Shown: positions 48,890 to 59,075 of the stretch, in pieces | Layout of the letters: every line of letters begins with the position of its first letter | Numbering within the stretch: position 1 is the first letter of the stretch | Assembly: GCA_964059195.1 (NCBI GenBank) | Contig: CAXKWD010000002.1 | Span: 169,948,559-170,012,558, forward strand | Origin: Ectobius pallidus | Lineage: Eukaryota > Arthropoda > Insecta > Blattodea > Ectobiidae | Direction of reading: 5' to 3' | Length of the DNA stretch: 64,000 nucleotides | Position numbers and translations under genes: made by a program | Notes under the pieces: generated by a model | Told to the model about the DNA's origin: nothing | The model's input: the letters and a program-made list of their open reading frames with translations, nothing else | Database searches by the model: none

Positions 48890-50148
48890 TAAGCACTGGT
48901 CCTGCACAAATTATTTCAAATCCTGCACAACCATGCTTTTCAATGATGCCACTTGCTGCACTCTGATTGGTGCATTAGTTGTGGAGTGACAGCTGCTTGA
49001 GTAAGGTTGTGTGCAAATTTCATGTCGCATTAGCGACAAAGATAGAATGAAGGAGTTGGATGTATGAAATTTTGCATCAAAGTTGAGAAAAGTTTTACCG
49101 AAACATTCCAAATGCTTAAACAAGCATACAAGGATGACAGTATGAGCCGAACACAGTGCTATGATTGGTTTAAGCACTTTAACTAGGGCAGGAGTTCAGT
49201 TACCGAAGATCCAAGGTCTGGTCGATCTTCCACTTCAACAGATGACCAATATGTTGAGAGGGTTTGCACTGTGATTGGAGAAAATCGTCGTTTGACAGTC
49301 CGTGAGGTAGCTGAAGAAGTTGGCATAAGTGTAGGATCTTGACAGAAAACTTTAAATGCATCGTGTCAGTGCAAAAATGGTGCCGCGTTTGCTGACAGAT
49401 AACCAGAAGGAGAATCGAGCTAGGAGCTATCAGGAATTGCTTGAAAAAGCAAATGAGGATGAAAACTTCCTCAAGACCATTGTAACAGGAGATGAGACAT
49501 GGGTTTATGGCTATGACTTGGAAATGAAGAGGCAGTCATCACAATGGGTGGGGAAAGGGTCTCCACGACCAAAGAAAGCCTGGATGAGTCAGTCGAACAT
49601 CAAGGTGATGTTGGTCGTGTTTTTTGATTGCAAAGGGATTGTGCACCATGAATTTCTACCACATGGTCAATTGGTAAACAAGGAAGCCTACCAGAAGATT
49701 TTAACACAATTGAGAAATGCTGTGCATAGGAAAAGACCTGAACTGTGGGAGAGCAAGTCTTGGATGTTGCACCATGACAACGCACCAGCTCACGCATAGC
49801 TCCTTGTCATGAATTATCTGGCCAAAACATGCCACTTCCGTTATGCCCCATCCACCCTATTCTCTAGACTTGGCCCCACCAGACTTATTTCTTTTCCCAC
49901 AAATGAAAACCACTTTGAAAGGGCGTCATTTTCAAACAATAGAGGAAATTCAAGACAACGCGACGAGAGTTTTGCACACCATCACAGAAAGTGCATTCCA
50001 GCAGGCATTCCAAAACTGAAAGAAGCGATGGAAATGGTACATTGACAGTAGAGGAGAGTACTTTGAAGGGGACAGTGTTTGAAAAGTTTGTATAATAAGT
50101 AATAAAGCAAATACAGCAAAAGTTCGGTCTTTATTTGAACACACCTCG
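48890..50148 (+). mobile_element. mariner element lacking its left end
   Basis: The right inverted repeat GTTCGGTCTTTATTTGAACA..CACCTCG ends at TA (50149-50150). No matching left repeat was found, so the 5' end is lost or diverged. It contains a nearly complete transposase pseudogene. Confidence 0.8.
49064..50082 (+). pseudogene. mariner transposase (DD34D type)
   Basis: Approximately full length. The N-terminus has FTETFQMLKQAYKDDSMSRT then QCYDWFKHF, EDPRSGRSST and LTVREVAEEVGISVGS. The catalytic half has VTGDETWVYGYD (first Asp, about 49490), MLHHDNAPAHA (second Asp, about 49770) and, after a frameshift at about 49800, YSLDLAPPDLFLF (third Asp, about 49870). It ends WYIDSRGEYFEGDSV. In-frame stops at about 49181 and 49340 and the frameshift inactivate it. 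Most residues of the D,D34D triad survive. Confidence 0.88.
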
Positions 50149-50429
50149 TACATTAGGTTTGGCCTTGCCTCGAGGCTAGAACTTATGTGCTATGATTTTT
50201 TAAGAAGGGTGATATTCTGAGCATGGGATGAAGAAGGGAACAGGTTACACATGATGGGGATTTGCCAGTATCTAGAATGTGTGCTACTGAAGTTCCCAAG
50301 CAGCTGTGTTGTAGTGCTACTGTGTTGTTGCAAATTATATTACGATTTTAATGGTTTTGAAGGAAAATATTGTAAATATTATTTTATTTAGTGTTATTTA
50401 GTGTTATTTGACACTGATCACCGAATGGT

Positions 50430-52650
50430 TAGAATGAGGGTACAGACTAAGAGGCACAGAGAAGACATGTACAGATCGCAAAGAGCACACCCGTCAAACA
50501 TAATCCAACAAAAATAAAAGAAGAATTAAAAGAAAAACTACAAGCCACACAACAGCAGGCCAACAATGACGTGCAAGGAGTGTACATCGCTCTCGAGAAA
50601 TCTATCATAATGGCAGCAGAGAACTCTGGCACGAAGGGAAAAGACAAAACAAAGAACAGCAAATTGACAGCCAACACACTGAAAATGATAGACCAAAGGG
50701 AAGAGCTGAAAAAAGGGGCACAAGATGACCCGCAAAAGAGGAAAGAATACGAAGAATTAAATAAGCACACAAAGAGAGCAATAAGAAAAGACATGCGAGA
50801 ATTCAAAACGGAGCTAATCAGGAAAGAAATGAAAGAGTCAAAATCGACAAGGAACATCAGGAAGGAATTGATGGAAGGAAAACACTGGATGCTAGGAGTG
50901 AAAGATCAGCTCCAGAGAAATAATATCAAAGCAAGCCACAAAATTCTACAAAGAACTCTACACCAGCATGCTACAGAACAGAGACCGATATACAAGTACA
51001 ACAGCAGGAGGAAGCAGTCCCTCCCATCATGCTCGAGGAAACTAGTGCAGCCATCAAGGCAACAAAGAACGACAAGAGCCCAGGGGCAGATGGAATTCAC
51101 AACGAATACCTGAAGATGGGTGAAGAAGAACTAGCACTACCCATCACAAACATGTTCAATATGATACTGACAACAGAAACAATACCCAGGGAGTGGAAAC
51201 AGAATGTAATCATATTGCTGCACAAGAAAGGAGCAAACGACGAGATAAACAACTACCGCCCAATTAGCCTTTTGCCAAACGTGTACAAAATTTTCATGAA
51301 AATAATAACTAAAAGGCTGACGAAAACCCTGGACGAAAACTAACCCACAGAGCAAGCTGGATTCAGATCAGTATATAACACAATGGACCACCTGCAAACG
51401 ATGAACCAGCTAATGGAAGAATCACAAGAATACAATATCACCCTGTACATAGCATTTGTGGATTACACAAAAGCTTTTGATACAGTGGAGCACAAATTTG
51501 TCTGGAAATCCCTTGAAGAACAAAACATACATCCAAAATACATCAGGATAATCGCGAGACTGTACGAAGGTAGCCAAGCAAGGATAAGAACTGAAAGAGA
51601 AGGGGAAAACTTTCCAATTGAACGAGGTGTAAAACAGGGAGATCCCCTATCACCGAAGCTCTTCACGAGCCTTCTTGAGCACCAACTCCGCAGACTAGAC
51701 TGGAATGAAGAGTATGGCACAAACATAAACGGGGTCAGATTAACCCACTTGCAGTTTGCTGATGACTTGGTATTAATAGCAGAGTCTGCACCGAAGCTGG
51801 ACTCATAGACTCATAGACTTAAACAGAGTGAGCACTGAAGTAGGACTGGGGATGAACCCTACGAAGACAAAGATCATGACAAATGGCACGGAAGAAGCAA
51901 TCATTGTCAATGGCACAACATTAGATTACGTCACAGAGTATATATATCTAGGTCAGCAATTAGCCTTTCATACAAACACAATAAAGGAAGTTAAAAGAAG
52001 GATTGGCCAAGCCTGGAAGAAATTCTGGAGCTTAAAGCACATCCTGATTGATACCAATCTAAGAACAAGCCTAAAGGCAGAAGTGTTGGAGACCTGTGTC
52101 CTGCCAGTGCTATTGTATGTCAGTCAAACTTGGTCGCTCAATGGAAATATGAAACAGATGCTACAAACCTGCCAGAGGAGAATGGAGCACAAGATACTCC
52201 ATGTCACAAAGACAGAATACGTAACGAGGTGTTAAGAAGATGAACAGGCATGGGGGATGTGGTCTCAACAGCAGAAGTGGGGAGGCCATGTAGCAAGAAT
52301 GGAAGGAACAAGATGGACCTACAGGACCACTATGTGGGACCCACGAATAGGAAGAAGACACGTAGGGAGACAGAGGACAAGATGGGCAAACCTCTTCACA
52401 CAACGAGCGGGAAAACAATGGACACGGCAGGCCAAAAACAGGGATCAGTGGAAAGATCTAGAAAAAGGAATTTTGCAAGTAGAGGAATGAGACCAAACAT
52501 AATGAAAATAGTGATGTGACAGTGATAAAACTAGTGACTAAACGGACGTAGCACAACACTCTTTAGGAGTAGCTCCCCTAATGAGTGCACCTGAGCTTCC
52601 CTGCGATCAGCAGGAGGCCTTTGCCCGTTAAGGAATGTCATAGGCTAAAT
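50430..52650 (+). pseudogene. RTE-clade LINE ORF2
   Basis: A lysine-rich pre-RT region (50571-51030) is followed by RT. The blocks are SPGADGIHNEYLKM, REWKQNVIILLHKKGANDEI then NNYRPISLLP, motif A FVDYTKAFDTVEH (about 51465), motif B GVKQGDPLSPKLF and catalytic LQFADDLVLIA (about 51755). The RTE-type end WGGHVARMEGTRWTYRTTMW then DPRIGRR, RTRW and W lies at 52270-52400. Lesions are few: stop codons at 51341 and 52233, and a frameshift from a duplicated 8-mer ACTCATAG near 51805. The endonuclease is absent. The tail has short AAATTC repeats near 52650. Confidence 0.9.
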
Positions 52651-52654
52651 TCAA

Positions 52655-53255
52655 ATTCAAATACCTAGGGTTGTCAAAAGTGTTCAATTAATTTTTAGTT
52701 AATGTTTTTCATTCTGAAAACATTATGGAAAAGAACAGCTGTATTTTGGAAGATCTTCTGATAAATACATTTTCATCCAAAACTTTCCAAGATAAACTGA
52801 AAATTGTGACAAATGGATAACCTTGCCCTGAGTTTCCAAGTCTTTTTACAATACATAAAAGCACGTAGGCTACATGAATTTTTCAGTCTCACAATGAGTG
52901 AGTGCCTTGGCTTACAGGATGTGAAAAATTAAATAAACCCTTCTGTTGGTAATACAATACAGCTGTAGGCCTACTCCATAATGTGATCTTCCATAATGCT
53001 TGTGGGAATAAGGTGGTACTTATTGATTGTAGGCCTATTATTACAGCTTGGCCTCATAGAATCAACAAGAAAATCATTAATTCTTTTGTTGGCCTTGTGT
53101 TCTTTTTTTGAGTGAAAAAGGGAGTGGGAACTAAAATTGGGTTCAATGATCTTAGGCCCTTTTCTACTGCTCAACAAAAACACAAACGCTCTCGAACTCA
53201 CATAAAATCATTCAAGAAGTGCAAATTATTTGATTGATTGATTGATTCTAAACAT
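52655..53255. other. Intronic, no element identified
   Basis: Contains a (TTGA)n run at 53230-53247. No coding recognised. Confidence 0.35.
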
Positions 53256-53508
53256 AATGCTTCTTAATAAACACAATGGAGAAGTTAAGAACAGGGATAT
53301 ACCTCAAACGGCTGATGATGCAATTTTCTTTTTAGTCAAGGAAGAACTGCCTTTGAGAAGCCATGATGAATCAGCAACATCTCTAAACATAGGGAACTAT
53401 TTAGAACTTTTGGAGCCTCTTAAAGACTATGACCTGCTCTTCAACAATCATCTAAAAACTGCAACAGTGTTTTGCGGCACTTCTCCTGCTGTACAAAATG
53501 ACATAATA

Positions 53509-54424
53509 CGAGGGGGGACCCGAAAATAACCGGAATCGAACTGTTGCACGCGAATGCTTTCTAGTTACGAGTTGTGCTGTTAGGTGGTTTTATTTGAGGG
53601 TCTCCCGCGACCGTTAGTGAGCTGGCGTCAGTCTGAGTTAAGTGGCTTGGTTGTGGTACGCTGTTGTTTGAGTTTGTGTTTCAACCCGTTGGCGATTGGT
53701 GAGATGGCCGGCCACAAGGAACAAAGAATGTGTGTTAAATTTTGTTTTCTGTTAGGGAAGACTGCAGCCAAGACCGTTGGGATGCTTAGTCAATCCTTTC
53801 ATGATGATGCTTTGGGGAAATCACAGGTCTAAGAGTGGATTTCCCATTTCAAATCTGGCAACATGTCAACTGAAGACATGCCACGCCCCGGGCGTCCTTC
53901 CACAGGAAGAAATGTCGAAAACATTGCCAAAATCAAATGTGCAATTGATGAAGATCTTTTAAGAAAATTTGTATCATTCTGCACTTCACTCTACAAGTCG
54001 CGGCAAACATTCATGCGGTTTTCTCTTTGGTCATCTCTGTGCAAGCGAGGAACAAATTTTCCAGGCACCCGTCTCATGTTCAAACATTCAGTTAAAATTC
54101 GCTGGACCGTGCACCATGACACATTCGTTTCCTCAGGAATTTGGTCAATGTTCTTTCGACAATCTCGGCTGCAGTTTTCCCTAACAGAAAAAAATTCACA
54201 CACACTCTTTGTACCTTGTGGTCGGCCATCTCAACAATCACCGACGGGTTGAAACACGAACCCAAACAACAGCATACCACAACCAAGCCACTTAACTCAG
54301 ACTGACGCCAGCTCACTAACGGTCGCAGGAGACCCCCAAATAACACCACCTAACAGCACAACTCGTAACTAGAAAGCATTCGCGCGCAACAGTTCGATTC
54401 CGGTTATTTTTAGGTCCCCCCTCG
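53509..54424. mobile_element. Palindromic mariner (two 5' halves, head-out)
   Basis: CGAGGGGGGACC-type ends with TA on both sides (53507-53508 and 54425-54426). Both arms carry the same 5' leader and the transposase start codon (53704 on plus, 54220 region on minus), pointing inward. Inverted identity covers roughly 260 bp per side. The interior then differs: the left arm continues through GKSQVxEWISHFKSG and RPGRPSTGRN; the right arm has lost that part but retains TVQRILTECLNMRRVPGKFV then PRLH. No catalytic domain is present. Confidence 0.88.
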
Positions 54425-54782
54425 TAGATGCACTAAGGGATGTTTCATTACATAAAATAAAGAAAGAAGTTGATACCGCAAGTTTTGCATCTATAATGCT
54501 TGATGAGATTTCAGATATGTGTAAATCTCAACTTTCTACAGTGCTGAGTTGTGTAAAGGATGGCATTGCTTGTGAAAGTTTCATAGGGTTTACCGTTGTC
54601 AACTCTAATAGGACCACCAGTGCATTATGCAATCATGTGACTAGTGTTGTGGAAGAATACAAAATTAGCAACAAATTAGTCAATCAGACTTATGATGGTG
54701 CTTCAGTGCTTAGTAGCCATATAAATGGACTCAAAAGAAAAATTCAAGAAGCATATCCAAAGGCTCTATTTACTCACTGCTC

Positions 54783-55356
54783 TAACCGAGAAGCAGAAAC
54801 ATTATCTCCAAGTCTGCCAGAGAAGGATGGAACGAAAAATACTCAAAATCTCAACCAGGGACAGAATCAGGAACACTGACATAAGAAGGAGGACAAAACT
54901 AAGAGACATAGTTGAAAGGGTGGAAAGTCTGTTATGGAGGTGGGGAGGTCATGTCGCAAGAATGAACCCCAATAGATGGACACACCGAGTGACTATTTGG
55001 GACCCAAGGGAAGGATGAAGGACCGTAGGGAGGCAAAAAACAAGATGGTCAGACTTCTTCAAAAGAGCAGCAGGAGGACAATGGTCGAGGGAAGCAAGAG
55101 GCGGGGAAAAGTGGAAGCAACTGGAACAAAATAGTAACCACATCACAAGAGGTTAGAGCAAACTACAACACCAGCATCATCAACGGTAATGAATCCATAA
55201 GAAGCGAAAAGTGTCAGTGGTATTGTTCAGTGTAGTGGCTCCCTAGGAAGAGCTCACCTTAGGAGCGTCAAAATGTGCTAATCCCTGTGCAAACAGGAGA
55301 CCTTGGCCCTTTAAGGGATGTATGTAGGCTAAATTTATTTATATATTATTTATTAT
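54783..55356 (+). pseudogene. RTE LINE, 3' fragment
   Basis: Begins in the C-terminal zinc region (LQVCQRRMERKILKISTRDR) and has LRDIVERVESLLWRWGGHVA then RMNPNRWTHRVTIWDPR. It ends in a short 3' region (CTTTAAGGGATGTATGTAGG) and a TTTATATATTATTTATT tail. It is related to, but not the same copy family as, the RTE element at 50430. It is inserted in the hAT transposase pseudogene. Confidence 0.85.
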
Positions 55357-56402
55357 TTATGCCCATGTCCTGAATTTAGTTTTACAACAAGGCTTGTCTA
55401 ACATAAAAGAGTGCAGGCATTTTTTTCAAACTCTTACTGGGCTGTCTGCATTTTTCCCTAAATCGGCAAAAAGAAGGAATTTTACTAAAAGATTTCATGT
55501 AGAGGAAATTGCCATCAGGTGGAATTTTACAATCAGATTGGTCCATACTTCGAAGAATATCAAAAGGAACTAATTGAGTTTTTTTTCATATATAGTTGAA
55601 AATTCAAGTGAATGGGATGCAGATGCAGATATAAAATCAAGAGGATTTTTGGATTATTTGAATGCGTTTGACACAATTTTCCTACTGGGAATATTTGCTA
55701 CATTATTTTCAAATACTGATGTGCTGTACAATATTCTCCAGGCTACAACAGTAGATATTGTTTACTGCAATAAGAAAGTCAGTGACACTCTATACTAGCA
55801 ATGACAGGCAGGATCTGTTTGAAGCACTCTGGAACTTATAATGAAAATTCAGAACCCAGGCCTAAAAAAGCTCATTCTGAAAGTGACAATGAGTGTTATG
55901 AAAGATTGTATTTTGAAATGATGAACAATGTAATAGAACAAATAAAGTCAAGGTGTACATCCCTCCCTACGTTGAACTTTTCCAAATTCTCCCACACCAG
56001 AAATTTGGTGATTATAAGAAAACATTCTCTGATAAACTCTTAAATAGCCTAAGAGTAACTTATGAATCCATATTTGACTACATCTGTGAATTAACAGTTA
56101 CTTGCACGAGTCCTGAATTTCAAGGTCTGCCAATTTTTGAACGTGTGAAAAACAATGGTTTAGATAGAAAGTGGACTGAAAGAAGTACACAAATTGGGTT
56201 AACTTATTTTGGCAATTCAAAGTAGGCTACAGTGCACCAGGGAACTTTCTCTGCAGTGGCTACATGCTGGAGAGGGAGCTAGCAACAGCAGATGTGTTGG
56301 TAGCATAATGCAGGCAGGCAGGCAGGCAAAGGTCATTGGCACTTTTATCAATGGGTACTTTGAATAAATCTTTCCCGGGTAGACAGCCAGGTTTGAAGAT
56401 CA

Positions 56403-56453
56403 AGTGTCTCCGACGTTTCAGAGGCCCACGCTGCCTCCATCCTCAGGGATACT
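56403..56453 (-). ncRNA. Candidate hammerhead ribozyme, PLE 2 left end
   Basis: CTGAGGA...GAGGC-loop-GCCTC...GAAACGTC in the pseudo-LTR, minus strand. Short stem I (CCT/AGG) and tiny ACGT stem III. Confidence 0.5.
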
Positions 56454-56531
56454 GAAGTGTCGAGTCTGTCATGCCGAGGTGGTATATATACAGATCGCGA
56501 GTTGCGAGGAGTCGACCAATCAGGCGCCAGT

Positions 56532-59000
56532 TCATTTTTCCATCGTCTTTTTTTCGGCAAATCGGCTTCTACTGTCTTTTAGTTGTTTGAGACAGTGATT
56601 CCAGGCAGGGTTGATGCTGAGGCCTCCGTCTCTATTGAAATTGTTAGCCTCAAGCTTAATTTCGATCGCTTCCTTGATTAATCTGTCCCAGAACCTTGAA
56701 GTCTTCGCAAGGATTGTAGTGTTTGCGAAATCAATCCTGTGCCCGGATCCCAAGTTGATGGTATGTTCTGCCACCGCAGATTTATCGGGATAGAAGAGTC
56801 TGATGCAGCGGGCATGCTCAGAACAGCGCTGGTCAATAGTCCGTGAAGTCTGCCCGATGTAAGCCCTTCCGCATTCACAGGGGATGCGGTACACACCCGG
56901 TGTTCTGAGTCCTAAGTCGTCTTTCACCTGTCTCAAGAGGCTTCTGGTCTTCATAGGTGGTTTGAAGACTGTTCTGATCTTCCATTTCCTCAGGATTCGG
57001 GCTAATCTCTGTGATAAGTTACCGAAATACGGCAGTACTGCAGTGCTTTTAGTGTCGTCAGGGTCTCGTGTTGGAGGTGTTGCCTGACGAACGGTCCTTT
57101 TCAGGGCCAATCGAATTTCCCTTTCATGGAATCCATTTTGTAAGAATGTCCTCCTCAGGTGGTTCAGTTCATCAGGCAGGTTTTCTTTGTCCGAAATGGA
57201 GATTGCTCTGTTGATGAGGGTGTTAAGTACTCCTCTACGTTGCGCTGGGTGGTGATGACTATTGCCGTTGAGATAAAGGTCGGTGTGAGTCTTCTTTCTA
57301 TACACCCTATGACCTAGTGTGCCATTGGTCTTACGTTGTATTAATATGTCAAGGAATGGAAGACAGCCATCTTTTTCTATCTCCATCGTGAAAGTGATAC
57401 TCTGGTGTATGTTGTTGAGGTGGTCGAGGAATTCTTGGAGCTTCTCCTGTCCATGAGGCCAGATTACAAAGGTGTCATCCACGTACCTGTAGAAGCAGGT
57501 GGGTTTATAGGGTGCTGTTTCAAGCGCCTTCTGCTCAAAATGCTCCATGTATAGATTAGCTATGGCCGGAGAGAGCGGAGATCCCATAGCTACCCCGTCG
57601 GTCTGTTCATAATATTTCCCGCCGTAGAGAAAGTATGTGGAAGTCAGGGTGTGTCGGAATAGCTGTATTATATCATGGCTGAAGTGTGGTTCAAGTAGTT
57701 CCAGTGAATCTTCTACAGGCACCCGTGTGAACAGCGAGACTACGTCGAAGCTGACCAGCAAGTCACCGTTATTGACTGTGATGTCTTTGAGAGTGTTGAC
57801 AAACTCAGTTGAGTTCCTCACATGATGTATACATCTCCCCACTAAAGGCTGCAGTAGCTTGGACAGATGTTTCGCGAGTCTGTATGTTGGAGCTCCTATT
57901 GCACTGACTATCGGTCGTAGAGGGACTCCTTCTTTGTGAATTTTCGGGAGTCCGTACAGTCTCGGAGGTACTGAGCCATGTGGCGTCACCTGTTTTTTGA
58001 TGTCCTCAGGCAGCGTAGATCTCTTAATCAGACCTGAAGTCTTCCGTTCGATAGTAAGTGTTGGATCTCGTTGGAGGAGCTTATATGCAGGATCGTGAAG
58101 GAGTTCACGTATTTTCGTATCGTATTCCGATGATCTCAACAGTACAGTGGCATTCCCTTTGTCTGCTGGCAACACTACAGTGTCACTGTCATTACGGAGG
58201 TCTCTCAGTGCTTCACGTTCTTCCCGTTTCATGTTGGACTTCGGTGGAACGGTCCTTTTAAGGGCCAGGCTGACTTCCTGTCGAATCTCGTCTGCGGTAT
58301 CAACGGGGAAAGCCTTAACTGCTTGCTCAATTCCGCTGATGATATCAATGGTGGGAATTACCCTAGGTGTAGGTGCGAAATTAAGACCCTTGGAAAGAGC
58401 AGATATAGCAGCAGCATCTAGCTGTTTGTCAGTCAGGTTGACGATTGTGCGTCTCGTGTCCCCTTCTGCGTTAATGTCGTGCTTTTTATGGAGGCGGTCG
58501 TACTTGTTTACTTGTCTCTCCGATGTTTTCCTGTGCATTAGATCTTCCTGTGCCTTAGTGAAAAGATCAATCCTTTCCCAGTCATGTGGTGACAGACGAC
58601 AGCTTAGAAGTAAGTGAAGCTGAAGTAACTCCTTGTCATTCTTATCCAGTTCGTACCTAGTGTAGTGTATCCGTTCTCGGGTCAATGCCAGGCTTGTCCG
58701 ATGTAATATCTTCCTGGTAGCTGGAGTGCTCACAGGGTAGCGTAGTTTAGTAAATCCAGGAGCGATATTATTCTCTCGACATCTCCGTAAGAAAGCCAAA
58801 GAACTCAGTAATTTAGCTTTCTTCTTCCGCAGCTTCTCAAATTTACGTATACTGCGAAGCATTTCCTCCCCGTAGAGGTGTGTAATGTAAGATTTTAGAT
58901 TTTCCTGGCGAAGAGTATGAATAAATCTTTCCCGGGTAGACAGCCAGGTTTGAAGATCAAGTGTCTCCGACGTTTCAGAAGCCCACGCTGCCTCCATCCT
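56532..59000 (-). CDS. PLE 2 protein, left arm (RT + GIY-YIG)
   Basis: Mirror of the right-arm protein. The preferred start is MEAAWASETSE at about 58997, giving 821 residues; the open frame extends upstream across the symmetry axis to 59072 only because the arms overlap there. All catalytic motifs are intact (RT Asp418, YVDD 505-508; GIY-YIG at 701-715). The only difference noticed is Asn instead of Ser at residue 34. The 3' end points left, away from the axis. Confidence 0.93.
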   Translation of the reverse strand, partial: RMEAAWASETSETLDLQTWLSTRERFIHTLRQENLKSYITHLYGEEMLRSIRKFEKLRKKKAKLLSSLAFLRRCRENNIAPGFTKLRYPVSTPATRKILHRTSLALTRERIHYTRYELDKNDKELLQLHLLLSCRLSPHDWERIDLFTKAQEDLMHRKTSERQVNKYDRLHKKHDINAEGDTRRTIVNLTDKQLDAAAISALSKGLNFAPTPRVIPTIDIISGIEQAVKAFPVDTADEIRQEVSLALKRTVPPKSNMKREEREALRDLRNDSDTVVLPADKGNATVLLRSSEYDTKIRELLHDPAYKLLQRDPTLTIERKTSGLIKRSTLPEDIKKQVTPHGSVPPRLYGLPKIHKEGVPLRPIVSAIGAPTYRLAKHLSKLLQPLVGRCIHHVRNSTEFVNTLKDITVNNGDLLVSFDVVSLFTRVPVEDSLELLEPHFSHDIIQLFRHTLTSTYFLYGGKYYEQTDGVAMGSPLSPAIANLYMEHFEQKALETAPYKPTCFYRYVDDTFVIWPHGQEKLQEFLDHLNNIHQSITFTMEIEKDGCLPFLDILIQRKTNGTLGHRVYRKKTHTDLYLNGNSHHHPAQRRGVLNTLINRAISISDKENLPDELNHLRRTFLQNGFHEREIRLALKRTVRQATPPTRDPDDTKSTAVLPYFGNLSQRLARILRKWKIRTVFKPPMKTRSLLRQVKDDLGLRTPGVYRIPCECGRAYIGQTSRTIDQRCSEHARCIRLFYPDKSAVAEHTINLGSGHRIDFANTTILAKTSRFWDRLIKEAIEIKLEANNFNRDGGLSINPAWNHCLKQLKDSRSRFAEKKTMEK

Positions 59001-59012
59001 CAGGGATACTGA
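58961..59012 (-). ncRNA. Candidate hammerhead ribozyme, PLE 2 left arm 5' end
   Basis: Same motif as 56403-56453, with GCTTC in place of GCCTC in stem II. Confidence 0.45.
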
Positions 59013-59020
59013 AGTGATCC

Positions 59021-59075
59021 TCAGTATCCCTGAGGATGGAGGCAGCGTGGGCTTCTGAAACGTCGGAGACACTTG
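59021..59075 (+). ncRNA. Candidate hammerhead ribozyme, PLE 2 right arm 5' end
   Basis: CTGAGGA at about 59030, GAAACGTC at about 59058. It overlaps the first codons of the protein. Confidence 0.45.

Larger units (their letters stand above)
53260..56225 (+). pseudogene. hAT-type transposase (DUF4371 / ZMYM1-like), split by two insertions
   Basis: Three segments read through when insertions are removed. 53260-53506 has ELPLRSHDESATSLNIGNYL then ELLEPL and PAVQNDI. 54427-54780 has ALRDVSLHKIKKEVDTASFA then SIMLDEISDM and VNQTYDGASVLSSHINGLKR. 55357-56225 has YAHVLNLVLQQGLSNIKECR, RHFFQTLTGLSAFF, and SEWDADADIKSRGFLDYLNA then FDTIFLLGIF. This is the DUF4371-containing hAT transposase family, best known from zinc-finger MYM-type 1-like proteins. 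A palindromic mariner (53509-54424) and an RTE fragment (54783-55356) interrupt it. Some stops occur (about 55575 and 55798). The C-terminal dimerisation region is incomplete. Confidence 0.8.
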
